This document shows, in pieces, positions 43,060 through 51,886 of a stretch of DNA of 64,000 bases (its first letter is position 1; every line of letters begins with the position of its first letter). The position numbers and the translations under genes were made by a program. Source of the DNA: Rhodocyclaceae bacterium. Lineage in GTDB: Bacteria; Pseudomonadota; Gammaproteobacteria; Burkholderiales; Rhodocyclaceae. The stretch covers positions 1 to 64,000 of the forward strand of contig JADKHX010000012.1 of assembly GCA_016721505.1 (NCBI GenBank), given 5' to 3'. The notes below the pieces were generated by a model that saw only the letters and a program-made list of their open reading frames with translations, ran no database searches and was not told the origin of the DNA.

Positions 43060-43511
43060 CAGTGGTAATGCCGAATTAGGTCCAATGGAAATCGCCGTTT
43101 GGCTAAATAATCGTTGACGCATTGCATGACCAAAGGGCTGCGATGTATGGCTTGCGAAATAATAATTTCATCGATGCTAAGCCATAGTGCGCGACGAATG
43201 CCATGGTCGAGTTTTCGATCCGCTTCATGCGCACCCAGCACGCCGGAAAACGCAAAGCGCAAATAAGTCACATCACTTTGCGGCCGTCGCCATTGATAAA
43301 TTCCGAGTAAATTCTCCGGCACAAAATGCCACGCGGTTTCTTCCAAGGTTTCGCGCGTGCAAGCTGCAAACAAGGATTCCCCTTCATCAAGATGCCCCGC
43401 CGGTTGATTAAGACGCACACCATCGTCGGTGTCCTCTTCCACCAGCAAGAATTTCCCCTCACGCTCAATGACGGCTGCAACAGTGGTGTTGGGTTTCCAG
43501 ATCGTATTCAT
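43059..43511 (-). CDS. nudJ: Nudix hydrolase (NudJ type)
   Basis: 150 residues. The Nudix box is [23 protein letters not shown], matching GX5EX7REUXEEXGU except that the penultimate Gly is Ala. [22 protein letters not shown] and QPAGHL match NudJ, the HMP-pyrophosphate and nucleotide phosphatase. Overlaps mnmA. A decayed long palindromic repeat lies upstream, between this gene and the divergent ilvE. Confidence 0.88.
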   Translation of the reverse strand: MNTIWKPNTTVAAVIEREGKFLLVEEDTDDGVRLNQPAGHLDEGESLFAACTRETLEETAWHFVPENLLGIYQWRRPQSDVTYLRFAFSGVLGAHEADRKLDHGIRRALWLSIDEIIISQAIHRSPLVMQCVNDYLAKRRFPLDLIRHYH

Positions 43512-43537
43512 GCCCGAATTTTAACCGTTGAAAATTT

Positions 43538-43633
43538 GGCTTTGGTGCTGGCGTGGAGTCGTGGCTTTGCACAGCCGCGCCGCCAAACCGGCGCGAAGCA
43601 ATGCTTCACGAAGCCCCCATTCCGCCGCGGTGA
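43538..43633 (-). repeat. Degenerate long-form palindromic repeat, intergenic
   Basis: Reverse orientation: TTGGTGCTGGCGTGGAGTC, GGCTTTGCACAGCC, a diverged GGCGCGAAGC-AAT-GCTTCACG stem and CCGCCG. About 95 bp like the others. Confidence 0.75.
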
Positions 43634-43713
43634 TGTGCCCGCACAGCTACAATTTTCCAGTGGCAATGCCTTCCGCTAGAATCTAAGCCTTCAATGTTTA
43701 GCTGGAGAATCAC

Positions 43714-44634
43714 ATGTCGATGTCCGACCGAGATGGTTTTATTTGGTATGACGGAAAACTGGTGCCGTGGCGCGATGCGACGACGCATGTGCTGACGCAT
43801 TCGCTGCATTACGGCTTGTCGGTTTTCGAAGGCGTACGCGCTTACGATACCGTCAATGGCACATCGATTTTTCGCTTGAAGGAACATACGGATCGACTGT
43901 TCAATTCGGCGCACATTTATATGATGAAAATGCCGTATGACAAAGCGACGGTGATGGACGCGCAGCGCGAAGTGGTGCGGGCGAACAATCTGAAATCGGC
44001 TTACCTGCGACCGATTGCGTTTTATGGTTCCGAAAAAATGGGCGTGTCGCCCAAAGGCGCGCAAGTGCATGTGGCAATTGCGGCGTGGGAGTGGGGCGCG
44101 TATCTCGGCGAAGACGGGCTAGAGAAAGGCATCCGCGTCAAGACCGCGAGTTTTGCGCGACATCATGTCAATGTGACCATGCCGCGCGCCAAAGTTGCCA
44201 GCACTTATGCCAATTCAATTTTGGCCAATCTGGAAGCGATCACTGATGGCTATGACGAAGCGCTGCTGCTTGATACAGACGGTTTTGTGGCCGAAGGTGC
44301 AGGCGAAAATTTGTTCGTCGTTCGCGATGGCGTGATTTTTGAACCGGAGATTGCTTCCGCCTTGGCGGGAATCACGCGCGCCACGGTACACACTTTGGCC
44401 AAAGATTTGGGGTTGGAAGTTCGCACGCGGCGGATGACGCGTGATGATATTTATATTGCCGATGAAGCTTTCTTCACCGGTACGGCCGCCGAAGTCACAC
44501 CAATCCGCGAACTCGACAATCGTGTCATTGGTGCTGGCAAGCGTGGCCCGATTACACAAAAAATTCAGAGCCTGTTTTTTGATGTGGTCGGCGGTAAAGT
44601 AGCTGCACATGCCGATTGGCTAACTGCTGTTTGA
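43714..44634 (+). CDS. ilvE: Branched-chain amino-acid aminotransferase
   Basis: 306 residues, fold-type IV PLP enzyme. DGFIWYDGKLVPWRDATTHVLTHSLHYGLSVFEGVRAY is the N-terminal hallmark. The PLP lysine lies in MPRAKVASTYANSILANLEA (Lys in the SGNK-like position), with DTDGFVAEGAGENLFVVRDG and FFTGTAAEVTPIRELD. It carries out the last step of Leu, Ile and Val synthesis. Followed at 8 bases by the zf-CHCC gene. Confidence 0.95.
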   Translation: MSMSDRDGFIWYDGKLVPWRDATTHVLTHSLHYGLSVFEGVRAYDTVNGTSIFRLKEHTDRLFNSAHIYMMKMPYDKATVMDAQREVVRANNLKSAYLRPIAFYGSEKMGVSPKGAQVHVAIAAWEWGAYLGEDGLEKGIRVKTASFARHHVNVTMPRAKVASTYANSILANLEAITDGYDEALLLDTDGFVAEGAGENLFVVRDGVIFEPEIASALAGITRATVHTLAKDLGLEVRTRRMTRDDIYIADEAFFTGTAAEVTPIRELDNRVIGAGKRGPITQKIQSLFFDVVGGKVAAHADWLTAV

Positions 44635-44642
44635 GGTGAATA

Positions 44643-44870
44643 ATGAGCACAACTACAACCAACACTGCGCCACCAAATGAGACGGTTAGTGAAGTCGCGG
44701 TGACAGCGCACGACCTACCTTTGGCCTGTCCGCGCCCCGGCGCACCGCTGTGGGCAAGACACCCAAGGGTGTTCATCGATGTGCTCAGAAGCGAAACCGG
44801 CGAGGCCGCATGTCCGTATTGCGGCACGCGCTATCGCTTCACCGGCGAGCGTCCCAGCGGCCATCATTAA
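44643..44870 (+). CDS. Zinc-finger CHCC domain protein
   Basis: 75 residues. The C-terminal LACPRPGAPLWARHPRVFIDVL plus CPYCGTRYRFTGE gives the Cys-His-Cys-Cys zinc site of PF10276-type proteins, related to the mitochondrial NDUFS6 subunit. Its role in bacteria is unsettled. Commonly placed between ilvE and waaF in betaproteobacteria, as here. Confidence 0.88.
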   Translation: MSTTTTNTAPPNETVSEVAVTAHDLPLACPRPGAPLWARHPRVFIDVLRSETGEAACPYCGTRYRFTGERPSGHH

Positions 44871-44877
44871 TGCGCAT

Positions 44878-45894
44878 ATGAAGGTGCTCGTCGTTGCGCC
44901 GTCGTGGATCGGCGACAGCATCATGATGCAGCCCTTGTTGACGCTGCTCAAACAACACGAAGCGGGCGTTCATATCACCGTGCTGGCACCTGATTGGTCA
45001 GCACCGTTGCTGGCGCGAATGTCGGAAGTCGATGCGGTGATTAGCAATCCCTTCGCCCACGGTGAATTGAATTTGTCCGCGCGACGCGCATTGGGACAGC
45101 GTATCGCCAGCACCAACTGGCAAAAAGCCTACGTCTTACCGAATTCGTGGAAGTCCGCGCTGGTGCCCTATTTCGCGGGGATTCCTGAACGGATTGGTTA
45201 CCACGGTGAAGCGCGCTTTTTCTTGCTCAACCAACGCCATCGATGCGACGAAAAAGCCTTGCCGCGTTTGGTAGATCGCTACGCTGCATTGGCTGGCTAT
45301 GCTACTGCTGAACCCACGCCGCGTCCTCGTTTGCAGTCGTCGCCTGAACAACAAACGACGGCACGAGCGGCTTTGGGTTTGCCGTTTGACGCGCAGTCGG
45401 TAGTGTTTTGCCCGGGTGCCGAATTCGGTCCGGCCAAGCGTTGGCCAGCGCGCCATTTTGCCGAATTGGCGAAGCGATTGTATGCACAGAAAATGAGCGG
45501 CAAGTGCGAAATTTTGCTATTGGGTTCAAGCAAAGACGTTTCCGTCGCAGAGGAAATCGTCCAACTTTCCGGTGGCGTCGTTTCCAACATGTGCGGTCGC
45601 ACCACGCTAGAGCAAGCGATAGATTTAATCGCCGCCAGCAGCTTGGTGGTGAGCAACGATTCGGGCCTGATGCACGTCGCTGCCGCGTTGGATAGGCCGC
45701 TGTTGGCGCTCTATGGTTCGTCGAGCCCGGACTACACACCACCCTTGTCGCCTACGGCGAAAATTATTAGCCACAATCTGGATTGCAGTCCGTGTTTCCA
45801 ACGAGAATGCCCGCTCGGGCATTTTGCTTGTTTAAATGAATTGTTGCCCGTTGAGGTTGAAACGGCGGCGCAAACCGTGGTTGTCTTTCACTAA
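44878..45894 (+). CDS. waaF: ADP-heptose:LPS heptosyltransferase II
   Basis: About 338 residues from MKVLVVAPSWIGDSIMMQPLL. GT9 fold with FCPGAEFGPAKRWPARHFAEL and VVSNDSGLMHVAAALDRPLLALYG. It adds the second heptose to the LPS inner core, implying an outer membrane with a heptose-containing core. Residues ~73-82 (RIASTNWQK) derive from a short palindromic repeat. Compared with E. coli WaaF recalled from memory, this stretch replaces an equally long segment rather than lengthening the protein. Confidence 0.95.
   Translation: MKVLVVAPSWIGDSIMMQPLLTLLKQHEAGVHITVLAPDWSAPLLARMSEVDAVISNPFAHGELNLSARRALGQRIASTNWQKAYVLPNSWKSALVPYFAGIPERIGYHGEARFFLLNQRHRCDEKALPRLVDRYAALAGYATAEPTPRPRLQSSPEQQTTARAALGLPFDAQSVVFCPGAEFGPAKRWPARHFAELAKRLYAQKMSGKCEILLLGSSKDVSVAEEIVQLSGGVVSNMCGRTTLEQAIDLIAASSLVVSNDSGLMHVAAALDRPLLALYGSSSPDYTPPLSPTAKIISHNLDCSPCFQRECPLGHFACLNELLPVEVETAAQTVVVFH
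45095..45121 (+). repeat. Short-form palindromic repeat inside waaF
   Basis: GACAGCGTATCGCCAGCACCAACTGGC; read in sense as RIASTNW. Confidence 0.8.
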
Positions 45895-45901
45895 GTTCGT
45901 G

Positions 45902-46336
45902 ATGCCAAAAACAAAAATACTTGCCAGCGCTCAGGATGTCGAAAACGCTTTCTACGAAGCCTTGGAACGTGCCGACCTTGAACTAATGATGTCGATTTGG
46001 GCCGACGACGAAGAAATCGTTTGTGTGCATCCAGGTGGCCCGCGACTGATCGGCTACGTGGCAATCCGTGACGCGTGGCGGCGAATTTTCGAAAATGGCA
46101 ATCTCTTTGATATACATATTTCGCAATTGAGCAAAGTCACGACACCATTTGCTGTCATGCATAGCGTATTGGAAGAAATTCGCCTTCGCTCCAAAGCCGA
46201 TTTAATGGCCCCGGTAACCGCCACGAATCTATACGTGCGTGGCGCGATGGGCTGGCGCATGGTCAGTCATCACGCTTCGCCGGTACCGCCACTGCCGACT
46301 GAAACAAAGAGCGAAGCTCCTAAAGTTTTGCATTAA
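45902..46336 (+). CDS. Nuclear-transport-factor-2-like (SnoaL/DUF4440) protein
   Basis: About 144 residues from MPKTKILASAQDVENAFYEALERADLELMMSIWADDEEIVCVHPGG. This opening, with EDAFYxAxxxxDxxxMMxxWxDDExVxCxHP, is a well-known betaproteobacterial NTF2-like cone-fold family. A conserved VTATNLYVRGAMGWRMVSHHASP strand pair closes the domain. Binding or catalytic role unknown. Seven bases after waaF and 19 before the YheT hydrolase, so likely one operon. Confidence 0.85.
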   Translation: MPKTKILASAQDVENAFYEALERADLELMMSIWADDEEIVCVHPGGPRLIGYVAIRDAWRRIFENGNLFDIHISQLSKVTTPFAVMHSVLEEIRLRSKADLMAPVTATNLYVRGAMGWRMVSHHASPVPPLPTETKSEAPKVLH

Positions 46337-46355
46337 CGCGGTGTCGAATATCGCT

Positions 46356-47381
46356 ATGCACGCTGAGTTTGCTACTGACCTGCATTGCCCCTACCGCGCG
46401 CCCTTTTGGTTGCCCGGCGGCAATGCGCAAACACTGTGGCCATTGGCAATCAAAGGCCAGACGCCCGCCTATCGACGAGAACGTTGGCAAACCCCTGACG
46501 ATGATTTCATCGATCTCGACTGGGTTGACGCATTACCAACCGACACTACAGTGCCGACAGTCGTCTTATTTCATGGGCTGGAAGGCAGCTCGGCCAGTCA
46601 CTACGCGCGAGCGCTGATGCGGGCCGTTGCCGCACGGCGCTGGCGTGGTGTGGTGGTGCATTTTCGTGGATGCTCGGGCGAGCCGAACAAATTGCTACGC
46701 AGTTACCATTCAGGCGATTCGAATGAAATCGATTGGATTTTGCGGCGACTAAAGGCTAGCGCAATTTGTTCTGCGGCCCCGATTTTCGTCGCTGGCGTAT
46801 CGCTCGGCGGCAACGCTTTACTCAAGTGGTTAGGTGAACAAGGGCACGCCGCGACGGGCATTATTGAAGCAGCAGCGGCGATTTCGGCGCCGCTGGATTT
46901 GGCCGCCGCAAGTCGCAGCTTGGCGACAGGATTCAATCGGGTTTACACCAAGAATTTTCTCATGACCTTGATTCCTCGTGCGCTGGCCAAACATCAACGT
47001 TTCTCCGGCGTCATTGATGCGTCTCGGCTCAAAGCGGCGCGCAGCTTGGCCGATTTTGACGACGCGGTGATCGCGCCGGTGCATGGTTTTGCGGATGCAA
47101 ACGACTACTACGCGAAAAGCAGCTCAAAGTGCTTGCTTGGTTTCATACAAGTGCCTACGCTGGTGCTTAATGCCGCCAATGATCCTTTTTTACCCGCATC
47201 GGCGCTGCCTAACGCGAGCGACGTCTCCAGCGCGGTGCAACTCGAAATTCCCGTGCATGGCGGCCACGTCGGATTTGTCAGTGCTGGGCCGCCGGGAAAT
47301 ATTGCGTGGTTGCCACATCGATTGTTGAGGCATTTTGATGCGCATGTGCATCCGCTTACGGGCAATTTCGGCGTGCCATAA
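46356..47381 (+). CDS. YheT-family alpha/beta hydrolase
   Basis: About 341 residues from MHAEFATDLHCPYRAPFWLPGGNAQTLWP. The PGGNAQTLWP opening, VVLFHGLEGSSASHYARALM (oxyanion hole) and FVAGVSLGGNALLKWLGE (nucleophile Ser in GVSLGG) match YheT/EMB8-like esterases; the Asp is near NAANDPFLP and the His in HGGHVGFV. Probably a carboxylesterase of unknown substrate. Co-directional with the neighbours. Confidence 0.88.
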   Translation: MHAEFATDLHCPYRAPFWLPGGNAQTLWPLAIKGQTPAYRRERWQTPDDDFIDLDWVDALPTDTTVPTVVLFHGLEGSSASHYARALMRAVAARRWRGVVVHFRGCSGEPNKLLRSYHSGDSNEIDWILRRLKASAICSAAPIFVAGVSLGGNALLKWLGEQGHAATGIIEAAAAISAPLDLAAASRSLATGFNRVYTKNFLMTLIPRALAKHQRFSGVIDASRLKAARSLADFDDAVIAPVHGFADANDYYAKSSSKCLLGFIQVPTLVLNAANDPFLPASALPNASDVSSAVQLEIPVHGGHVGFVSAGPPGNIAWLPHRLLRHFDAHVHPLTGNFGVP

Positions 47382-47418
47382 TCCAAAACCACTTTTGCGA
47401 CACTATTGAACTTTTTGT

Positions 47419-48873
47419 ATGACTACTTCCACTTCTGACCGCCGGCGTGTTGCACGCAGATCGACCACAGCCTCGGAGCGGCGCCGTTTAGCGCGTTTGC
47501 CGAGCCCATCAGCGCAAATATTTAAAGCCTACGACATTCGTGGCATTGTTGGCGAAACTTTGACGGCAGATACTGTTCGCATGATTGGCCAGGCAATTGG
47601 CAGCGAAGCCTTGGCGCGTGGTGTCACTTCCATTGCAGTGGGCCGTGATGGAAGGCTTTCTGGCCCTGAGCTTACCGGCGCGTTGACGCTTGGGATTACT
47701 GGCGCTGGCGTCGATGTCATTGATATTGGTCGCGTACCAACGCCATTGGCTTATTTTGCCGCTCATCACCTTGGTACTGAAAGTTGCATCTCGGTAACTG
47801 GAAGCCACAATCCATCGAACTACAACGGGCTCAAGATTGTTCTGGCTGGGCAAACGCTCTACGGCGACATGATTCAAGACTTGCGACGACGAATTGTCAC
47901 CAATAATTTGTGTGAAGGTAATGGCCGTGTGCGCCATGCCAAGGTTAATGAAGCATATCTTGAGCGGATCTGTTCCGATGTCAAAGTTGCGCGACCGATG
48001 AAGTTGGTGATTGATTGTGGCAACGGCGTTGCCGGTGGTATTGCACCAGAGTTGTTCAGGCGTATGGGCTGCGAAGTGATAGAGCTTTTTTGCGAGGTCG
48101 ATGGGCGCTTTCCGAATCATCATCCCGACCCGTCAAAGCCGGAAAATTTACGGGATTTGCAACGCGTGTTAAGGGAAACCGATGCGGAATTGGGCTTAGC
48201 CTTTGATGGTGATGGCGACCGGATTGGGGTGGTCACCAAAGATGGCGAAATCATTTTTTCGGACCGTCTGCTGATGCTTTTTGCCGCTGACGTATTGAGC
48301 CGTAACCCCGGCGCACAAATTATTTATGACGTGAAATGTTCGCGTTGGGTAGCCGAGTCGGTGCGTTTTCAAGGCGGCCAACCACTAATGTGGAACACTG
48401 GCCATGCACTGATTAAAACCAAGCTCAAGGAAACCGGCGCGCCATTAGCAGGCGAGATGAGCGGGCATATGTTTTTTGCTGACCGATGGTATGGATTCGA
48501 CGACGCGATGTACGCCGCCGCGCGTTTGCTGGAAATCGTCTCGCGCTGGAAAGATGCCAGCTGGCCGTTGAAAAATTTGCCCAATGCCCTATCTACGCCT
48601 GAACTCAATTTGCCAATGAACGAAGGCGAGCCGCATGCCTTGATCAGTAAATTGCACCGCGAAGGGAAGTTCCCTAGTGCAACCAAAATCGTCACCATCG
48701 ATGGCGTTCGCGCCGAATACAAAGATGGCTTTGGTTTGGCTCGGGCTTCCAACACCACGCCGGTCGTCGTGCTGCGTTTTGAGGCTGATTCGCCTTCCGC
48801 TTTGCGCCGGATTCAAAAGGAATTTCGCATCGCACTTAAGCTGGCGTGGCCCGGTATCGCGATCAATTTTTGA
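47419..48873 (+). CDS. algC: Phosphomannomutase/phosphoglucomutase
   Basis: 484 residues. The four-domain alpha-D-phosphohexomutase fold starts at FKAYDIRGIVGETLTADTV. The phosphoserine loop is SVTGSHNPSNYNGLK, the metal loop AFDGDGDRIGVV, sugar-specificity GEMSGHMFFADRW and the phosphate-binding RASNTTPVVVLRFEA. It interconverts mannose- or glucose-1- and 6-phosphates for LPS and exopolysaccharide. The first ~25 residues (DRRRVARRSTTASERRRLARL) are basic and poorly conserved. Confidence 0.93.
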   Translation: MTTSTSDRRRVARRSTTASERRRLARLPSPSAQIFKAYDIRGIVGETLTADTVRMIGQAIGSEALARGVTSIAVGRDGRLSGPELTGALTLGITGAGVDVIDIGRVPTPLAYFAAHHLGTESCISVTGSHNPSNYNGLKIVLAGQTLYGDMIQDLRRRIVTNNLCEGNGRVRHAKVNEAYLERICSDVKVARPMKLVIDCGNGVAGGIAPELFRRMGCEVIELFCEVDGRFPNHHPDPSKPENLRDLQRVLRETDAELGLAFDGDGDRIGVVTKDGEIIFSDRLLMLFAADVLSRNPGAQIIYDVKCSRWVAESVRFQGGQPLMWNTGHALIKTKLKETGAPLAGEMSGHMFFADRWYGFDDAMYAAARLLEIVSRWKDASWPLKNLPNALSTPELNLPMNEGEPHALISKLHREGKFPSATKIVTIDGVRAEYKDGFGLARASNTTPVVVLRFEADSPSALRRIQKEFRIALKLAWPGIAINF

Positions 48874-49041
48874 GCCACTCAGGCTCGCATGATGCGCTTG
48901 GTCTGCGTTTGAGGCGCTGCGCAGATGCCTGATATTGATATTTTTATGCGGTGGATTTGAACGAATTTTGCGCGCCTGATTTGGCGTTCACCGCTCGTCT
49001 GATTGGGAGATCATCTTTACTGCTCCCAATCATGTTTGCCC

Positions 49042-49245
49042 ATGATCTCACCGCACCCTCTAATTCGCGTCCTAGTCCTCGCCTTATGCAGCGCCGCGTC
49101 TGGTTGCGCAGTGATAGCGGTTGCAGATGCAGTGGTCTCGACAACTGTATCAGTTGCCGGAACGGTGATTAGTACGACTGCATCAGTCGTCGGTTCGGGC
49201 GTCAAGGCAGTGACGGGTGGCAGCGAAGCGCCAGCAAAAAAATAG
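49042..49245 (+). CDS. Small putative lipoprotein
   Basis: About 67 residues from MISPHPLIRVLVLALCSAASGC. The lipobox is AASGC. The mature part is a Val/Ala/Thr/Ser-rich stretch (AVIAVADAVVSTTVSVAGTVISTTASVVGSGVKAVTGG) with a repeating VST/TVxS pattern, ending in EAPAKK. Small lipoproteins of this composition are common beside envelope genes in betaproteobacteria. Function unknown. Confidence 0.6.
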   Translation: MISPHPLIRVLVLALCSAASGCAVIAVADAVVSTTVSVAGTVISTTASVVGSGVKAVTGGSEAPAKK

Positions 49246-49293
49246 CACTATTTTTCGATCAATGCTTTTCCTTCATACGATTGGAGTTCACCG

Positions 49294-49536
49294 ATGAGCG
49301 CAGAAACCCGATATTGCTATCACTGCCGTGTTCATCATCCCGCCGGCGAGACACGCCAAATCACCACTAAAACTGGTACACGCTGGCGTTGCCTGCGTAG
49401 CATCGAAGCCACCAGAATTAGCGAAGCGGAGCGCACGGCGTTTGGTCGTAGCGTCTCGGCGATGAATTCAGCCGAAGCGCAAAGTCGGGCGCAGCGCGTT
49501 AGCGAACTGCATCTCGATCAATGGAATCGCCGCTAG
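49294..49536 (+). CDS. Small zinc-ribbon-like hypothetical protein
   Basis: 80 residues, MSAETRYCYHCRVHHPAGETRQITTKTGTRWRCLRSI. The CYHC pair, HH and a later Cys could bind one zinc ion. A Glu/Ala-rich helix follows. Family not recognised with certainty; similar short proteins occur in related genomes by my recollection. GGAG lies before the ATG. Confidence 0.6.
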   Translation: MSAETRYCYHCRVHHPAGETRQITTKTGTRWRCLRSIEATRISEAERTAFGRSVSAMNSAEAQSRAQRVSELHLDQWNRR

Positions 49537-49573
49537 TCGCTTAGCGCGAAGGATCCAATAGACCTATTGAGAC

Positions 49574-50434
49574 CTATTTGGCCGCCACGCGTTTGGTAGC
49601 AAGCATGGCCCAACGTCGCGTGTGCGGCAAATCGTTGTCAAGGTAATACGCTTCGCCGTTTTGAATCACCAGCAGGTCTTCAAATTTCGCGCCGAAACCA
49701 TCCTTGGCGACGTGCGGTTCTATCGCCCACAAACCATCTTGCGGCGGACAATCGCTTTGTCGTGTGTGATTCCAATTTGGGGTTTCCAATGGCTTGCCGC
49801 GCGAAGCGCGCAAACTTTTAACTGCGAAGTACGCTGACTGCCGTGGCGCTAAGCCCCACACGCTTTTACCGCGCAGCAAGGCATTACTCTCCATCGTCAC
49901 CCGATGCCCAAGCACCAACCCGATATGCTTTCGGTGACAGTTTTCCAAACCCTTGCGCTTAACTTTTTCGTTAACGCGCTGGGCGATTCCGCGCATCGTC
50001 AAACCGGCTTTCACGTCGGCCAAAACATCGCCGCGCAATTCTTCTAAAGCGCGATCCAGTTCCGCGGGTACGCCACCGTTACCAAAGCGCATCGCGAAGG
50101 AGGTGTCGACGGTGTAGCCATCAAAAATCGGCGCGCAATCCAGAATCACGGGGTCGTTGGGTTTCAACACGCGGTCGGTCGGCAGGGCGCCAAGCTGACC
50201 AAAGTCCCCTGGATAGGCGGTGCGATCACCGAACAAGGCGACCGGCACATGAAAGAAATTTTGTGCGCCAGCAATCTTCATATGCTTGTGAATTCGCCGC
50301 GCCACTTGTTTTTCAGTTTCACCGGCCTTGAGTGAAGCACCAACCACTTCGAGCACGTCAAAGGCAACACGCTGATGCTGGCGAAAACGATCCAGATCCG
50401 CCGCACTAAAGCCATGGTCGATCAAGCCGAACAT
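49574..50434 (-). CDS. M24-family (creatinase/aminopeptidase fold) metallopeptidase
   Basis: About 286 residues from MFGLIDHGFSAADLDRFRQHQRVAFDVLEVV. The pita-bread fold has DPVILDCAPIFDGYTVDTSFAMRFG (two metal Asps), HRKHIGLVLGHRV (His ligand) and GLWAIEPHVAKDGFGAKFEDLLVIQNGEAYYLDN (Glu ligands). It probably cleaves dipeptides or an N-terminal residue next to proline; the substrate is uncertain. The ATG at 50434 is preferred over the frame start at 50479. Confidence 0.82.
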   Translation of the reverse strand: MFGLIDHGFSAADLDRFRQHQRVAFDVLEVVGASLKAGETEKQVARRIHKHMKIAGAQNFFHVPVALFGDRTAYPGDFGQLGALPTDRVLKPNDPVILDCAPIFDGYTVDTSFAMRFGNGGVPAELDRALEELRGDVLADVKAGLTMRGIAQRVNEKVKRKGLENCHRKHIGLVLGHRVTMESNALLRGKSVWGLAPRQSAYFAVKSLRASRGKPLETPNWNHTRQSDCPPQDGLWAIEPHVAKDGFGAKFEDLLVIQNGEAYYLDNDLPHTRRWAMLATKRVAAK

Positions 50435-50534
50435 TGTTTCTTTCTTTCGCAGATTTACGACGAGGTTAGCAAAGGCCAACTAGACGCAGGGGCAAAACCC
50501 CTACAGGTAGGCGATTGACTCGCCGATGCGCAGT

Positions 50535-51317
50535 TTAGTTTGCAAAACTTCGGCTACCACCGAACGAGCAGTCGCGTCGAGCCGATTTATCTGAGTTTCG
50601 ATGCGGCCGCCAACTGCCTTCCGGTTGCGCCAGTCGATCAGCGAGGATGCGCAGCACAGCCGGATTCGCACCCATGCCGATGTGGCTAGCGTCGACTTCA
50701 ATATTTTCGGTGAACGGGCTGTTGTCCTGAATGCTGCATGGCCAGGCCACAATCCCGTCGCTGCGGCTGTAGATTGAAGTCGTTGGTACCGGCGGCGCAA
50801 CTTTCAAATCGGGAAAGCGAACTGTCTCGACATTGTCCTTTGGGTTAAAGCGGCGGTACAAACCACTAGCATTGCTCGCGCCTTCGTTACCAGCAAAAGG
50901 GCTACCGAGCGACACAACGATACGCACATCGTCAGGTCGCAATTTGGCGAGCTCACGCGCAAATAGTCCACCCAAACTCCAACCGACCAAGCTAACTTTT
51001 TGATCGTGCCGTGCACGCAATTCGTCGATACGCTGGAGACACGCATCAATCACGCCGGGCTGTGGCCCGAGATTGCGGCCCAATTTCCAACAATGCACTG
51101 AAAAGCCGTGCGTTTTGAGGAAGCGACGCAAAATCACTGTCGATTGACCACTCGCCGCTAGACCCGGAAAAACCAGTACCGGATGCCCGTCACCGCGTGG
51201 CATTGCGGTCAACAGCGGCCACAGTGCCAAGGTGCTAAGCATCTCCATTGGCGCGCGCATTTCCATCGCCAGCAGACGCAACCCGGGTGCTTTAACGGAA
51301 TCGGAATTGGTTGTCAT
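50535..51317 (-). CDS. Alpha/beta hydrolase
   Basis: 260 residues. HPVLVFPGLAASGQSTVILRRFLKTHGFSVHCWKLGRNLGP followed by VSLVGWSLGGLFARELAKL, with nucleophile Ser in GWSLGG, and YSRSDGIVAWPCS giving the acid-Asp region; DASHIGMGANPAVL provides the His. It resembles esterase/lipase-like proteins acting on short acyl substrates. The last 25 residues (RNSDKSARRDCSFGG...) look less conserved and may reflect local sequence drift. Confidence 0.78.
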   Translation of the reverse strand: MTTNSDSVKAPGLRLLAMEMRAPMEMLSTLALWPLLTAMPRGDGHPVLVFPGLAASGQSTVILRRFLKTHGFSVHCWKLGRNLGPQPGVIDACLQRIDELRARHDQKVSLVGWSLGGLFARELAKLRPDDVRIVVSLGSPFAGNEGASNASGLYRRFNPKDNVETVRFPDLKVAPPVPTTSIYSRSDGIVAWPCSIQDNSPFTENIEVDASHIGMGANPAVLRILADRLAQPEGSWRPHRNSDKSARRDCSFGGSRSFAN

Positions 51318-51406
51318 AGCCGTCCTTGAATTGGAGTGTCGTGGAAATGCATTCAGGCGGCGATCGTCTTGCGGAAGCCACTTGATTCGTCCTTGATGCC
51401 GTCGTA

Positions 51407-51667
51407 CTACACCATCGCGTCAGTTTTGCTTTCCGTACTCAGGATCGCCAATACCGCCTGCGCATGTTCTGCCGCATCGCGCCCGAGGCCGGTCAAATAA
51501 CCGCCATCAGCTTGAGTGAGCAAGCCTTTGGCATGCAAGCGTTGGGTAGCCGATATAACCGCCGCGCTGGCGGTTTTATGCACCTTGATCCCTTGTTGGC
51601 TGGTTGCCAAATCAAAGCGTGTCAGGGTGTTGAGTTCTTCGATGAGTTCTGGTGTGTAGGGCATCAT
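51407..51667 (-). CDS. TIGR02647-family small protein
   Basis: About 86 residues from MMPYTPELIEELNTLTRFDLATSQQGIKVHKTASAAVISATQRLHAKGLLTQADGGYLT. The sequence pattern (PELIEELN..., HKTA...A...RL..KGL.T..DGGYLTxLGxxAAEH) matches TIGR02647, a conserved small family with a winged-helix-like look. GCGAGGAACA precedes the double ATG. 11 bases downstream of the Cys-rich micro-protein gene, so the two are probably in one operon. Confidence 0.82.
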   Translation of the reverse strand: MMPYTPELIEELNTLTRFDLATSQQGIKVHKTASAAVISATQRLHAKGLLTQADGGYLTGLGRDAAEHAQAVLAILSTESKTDAMV

Positions 51668-51677
51668 TGTTCCTCGC

Positions 51678-51830
51678 TCAGTGGGATTTATTTGCGGACT
51701 GATCGGCTGGCTTTTCATCCGGCTTTGCCGACGATGGTGCTTGATCGCCGAGAATGGATTTGGCTGGACAGATAGAGAACATCGGACACTTTTTACAACC
51801 AACCGCGATGGCGATGGGACAAACTGTCAT
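51678..51830 (-). CDS. Cys-rich 50-residue protein
   Basis: A short gene starting MTVCPIAIAVGCKKCPMFSICPAKSILGD, followed by a disordered Ser/Ala/Pro/Lys tail ending ADQSANKSH. Five cysteines, including CKKCPMFSICP, suggest a small metal or Fe-S site. TTGGGAGTGCGCC gives a good Shine-Dalgarno before the ATG. The arrangement between alaS and a TIGR02647 gene, plus the strongly patterned N-terminus, indicates a real gene. I recall similar micro-proteins in other proteobacteria but cannot name the family. Confidence 0.7.
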   Translation of the reverse strand: MTVCPIAIAVGCKKCPMFSICPAKSILGDQAPSSAKPDEKPADQSANKSH

Positions 51831-51886
51831 GGCGCACTCCCAAGTTGATGATGAAGATTTGAATCCTACCCGTTTTCTCGTTTTCT

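Noticed and set aside
44779..44877. Longer start for waaF
   Set aside because: It overlaps the zf-CHCC gene; MKVLVVAPSWIGD at 44878 is the family N-terminus.
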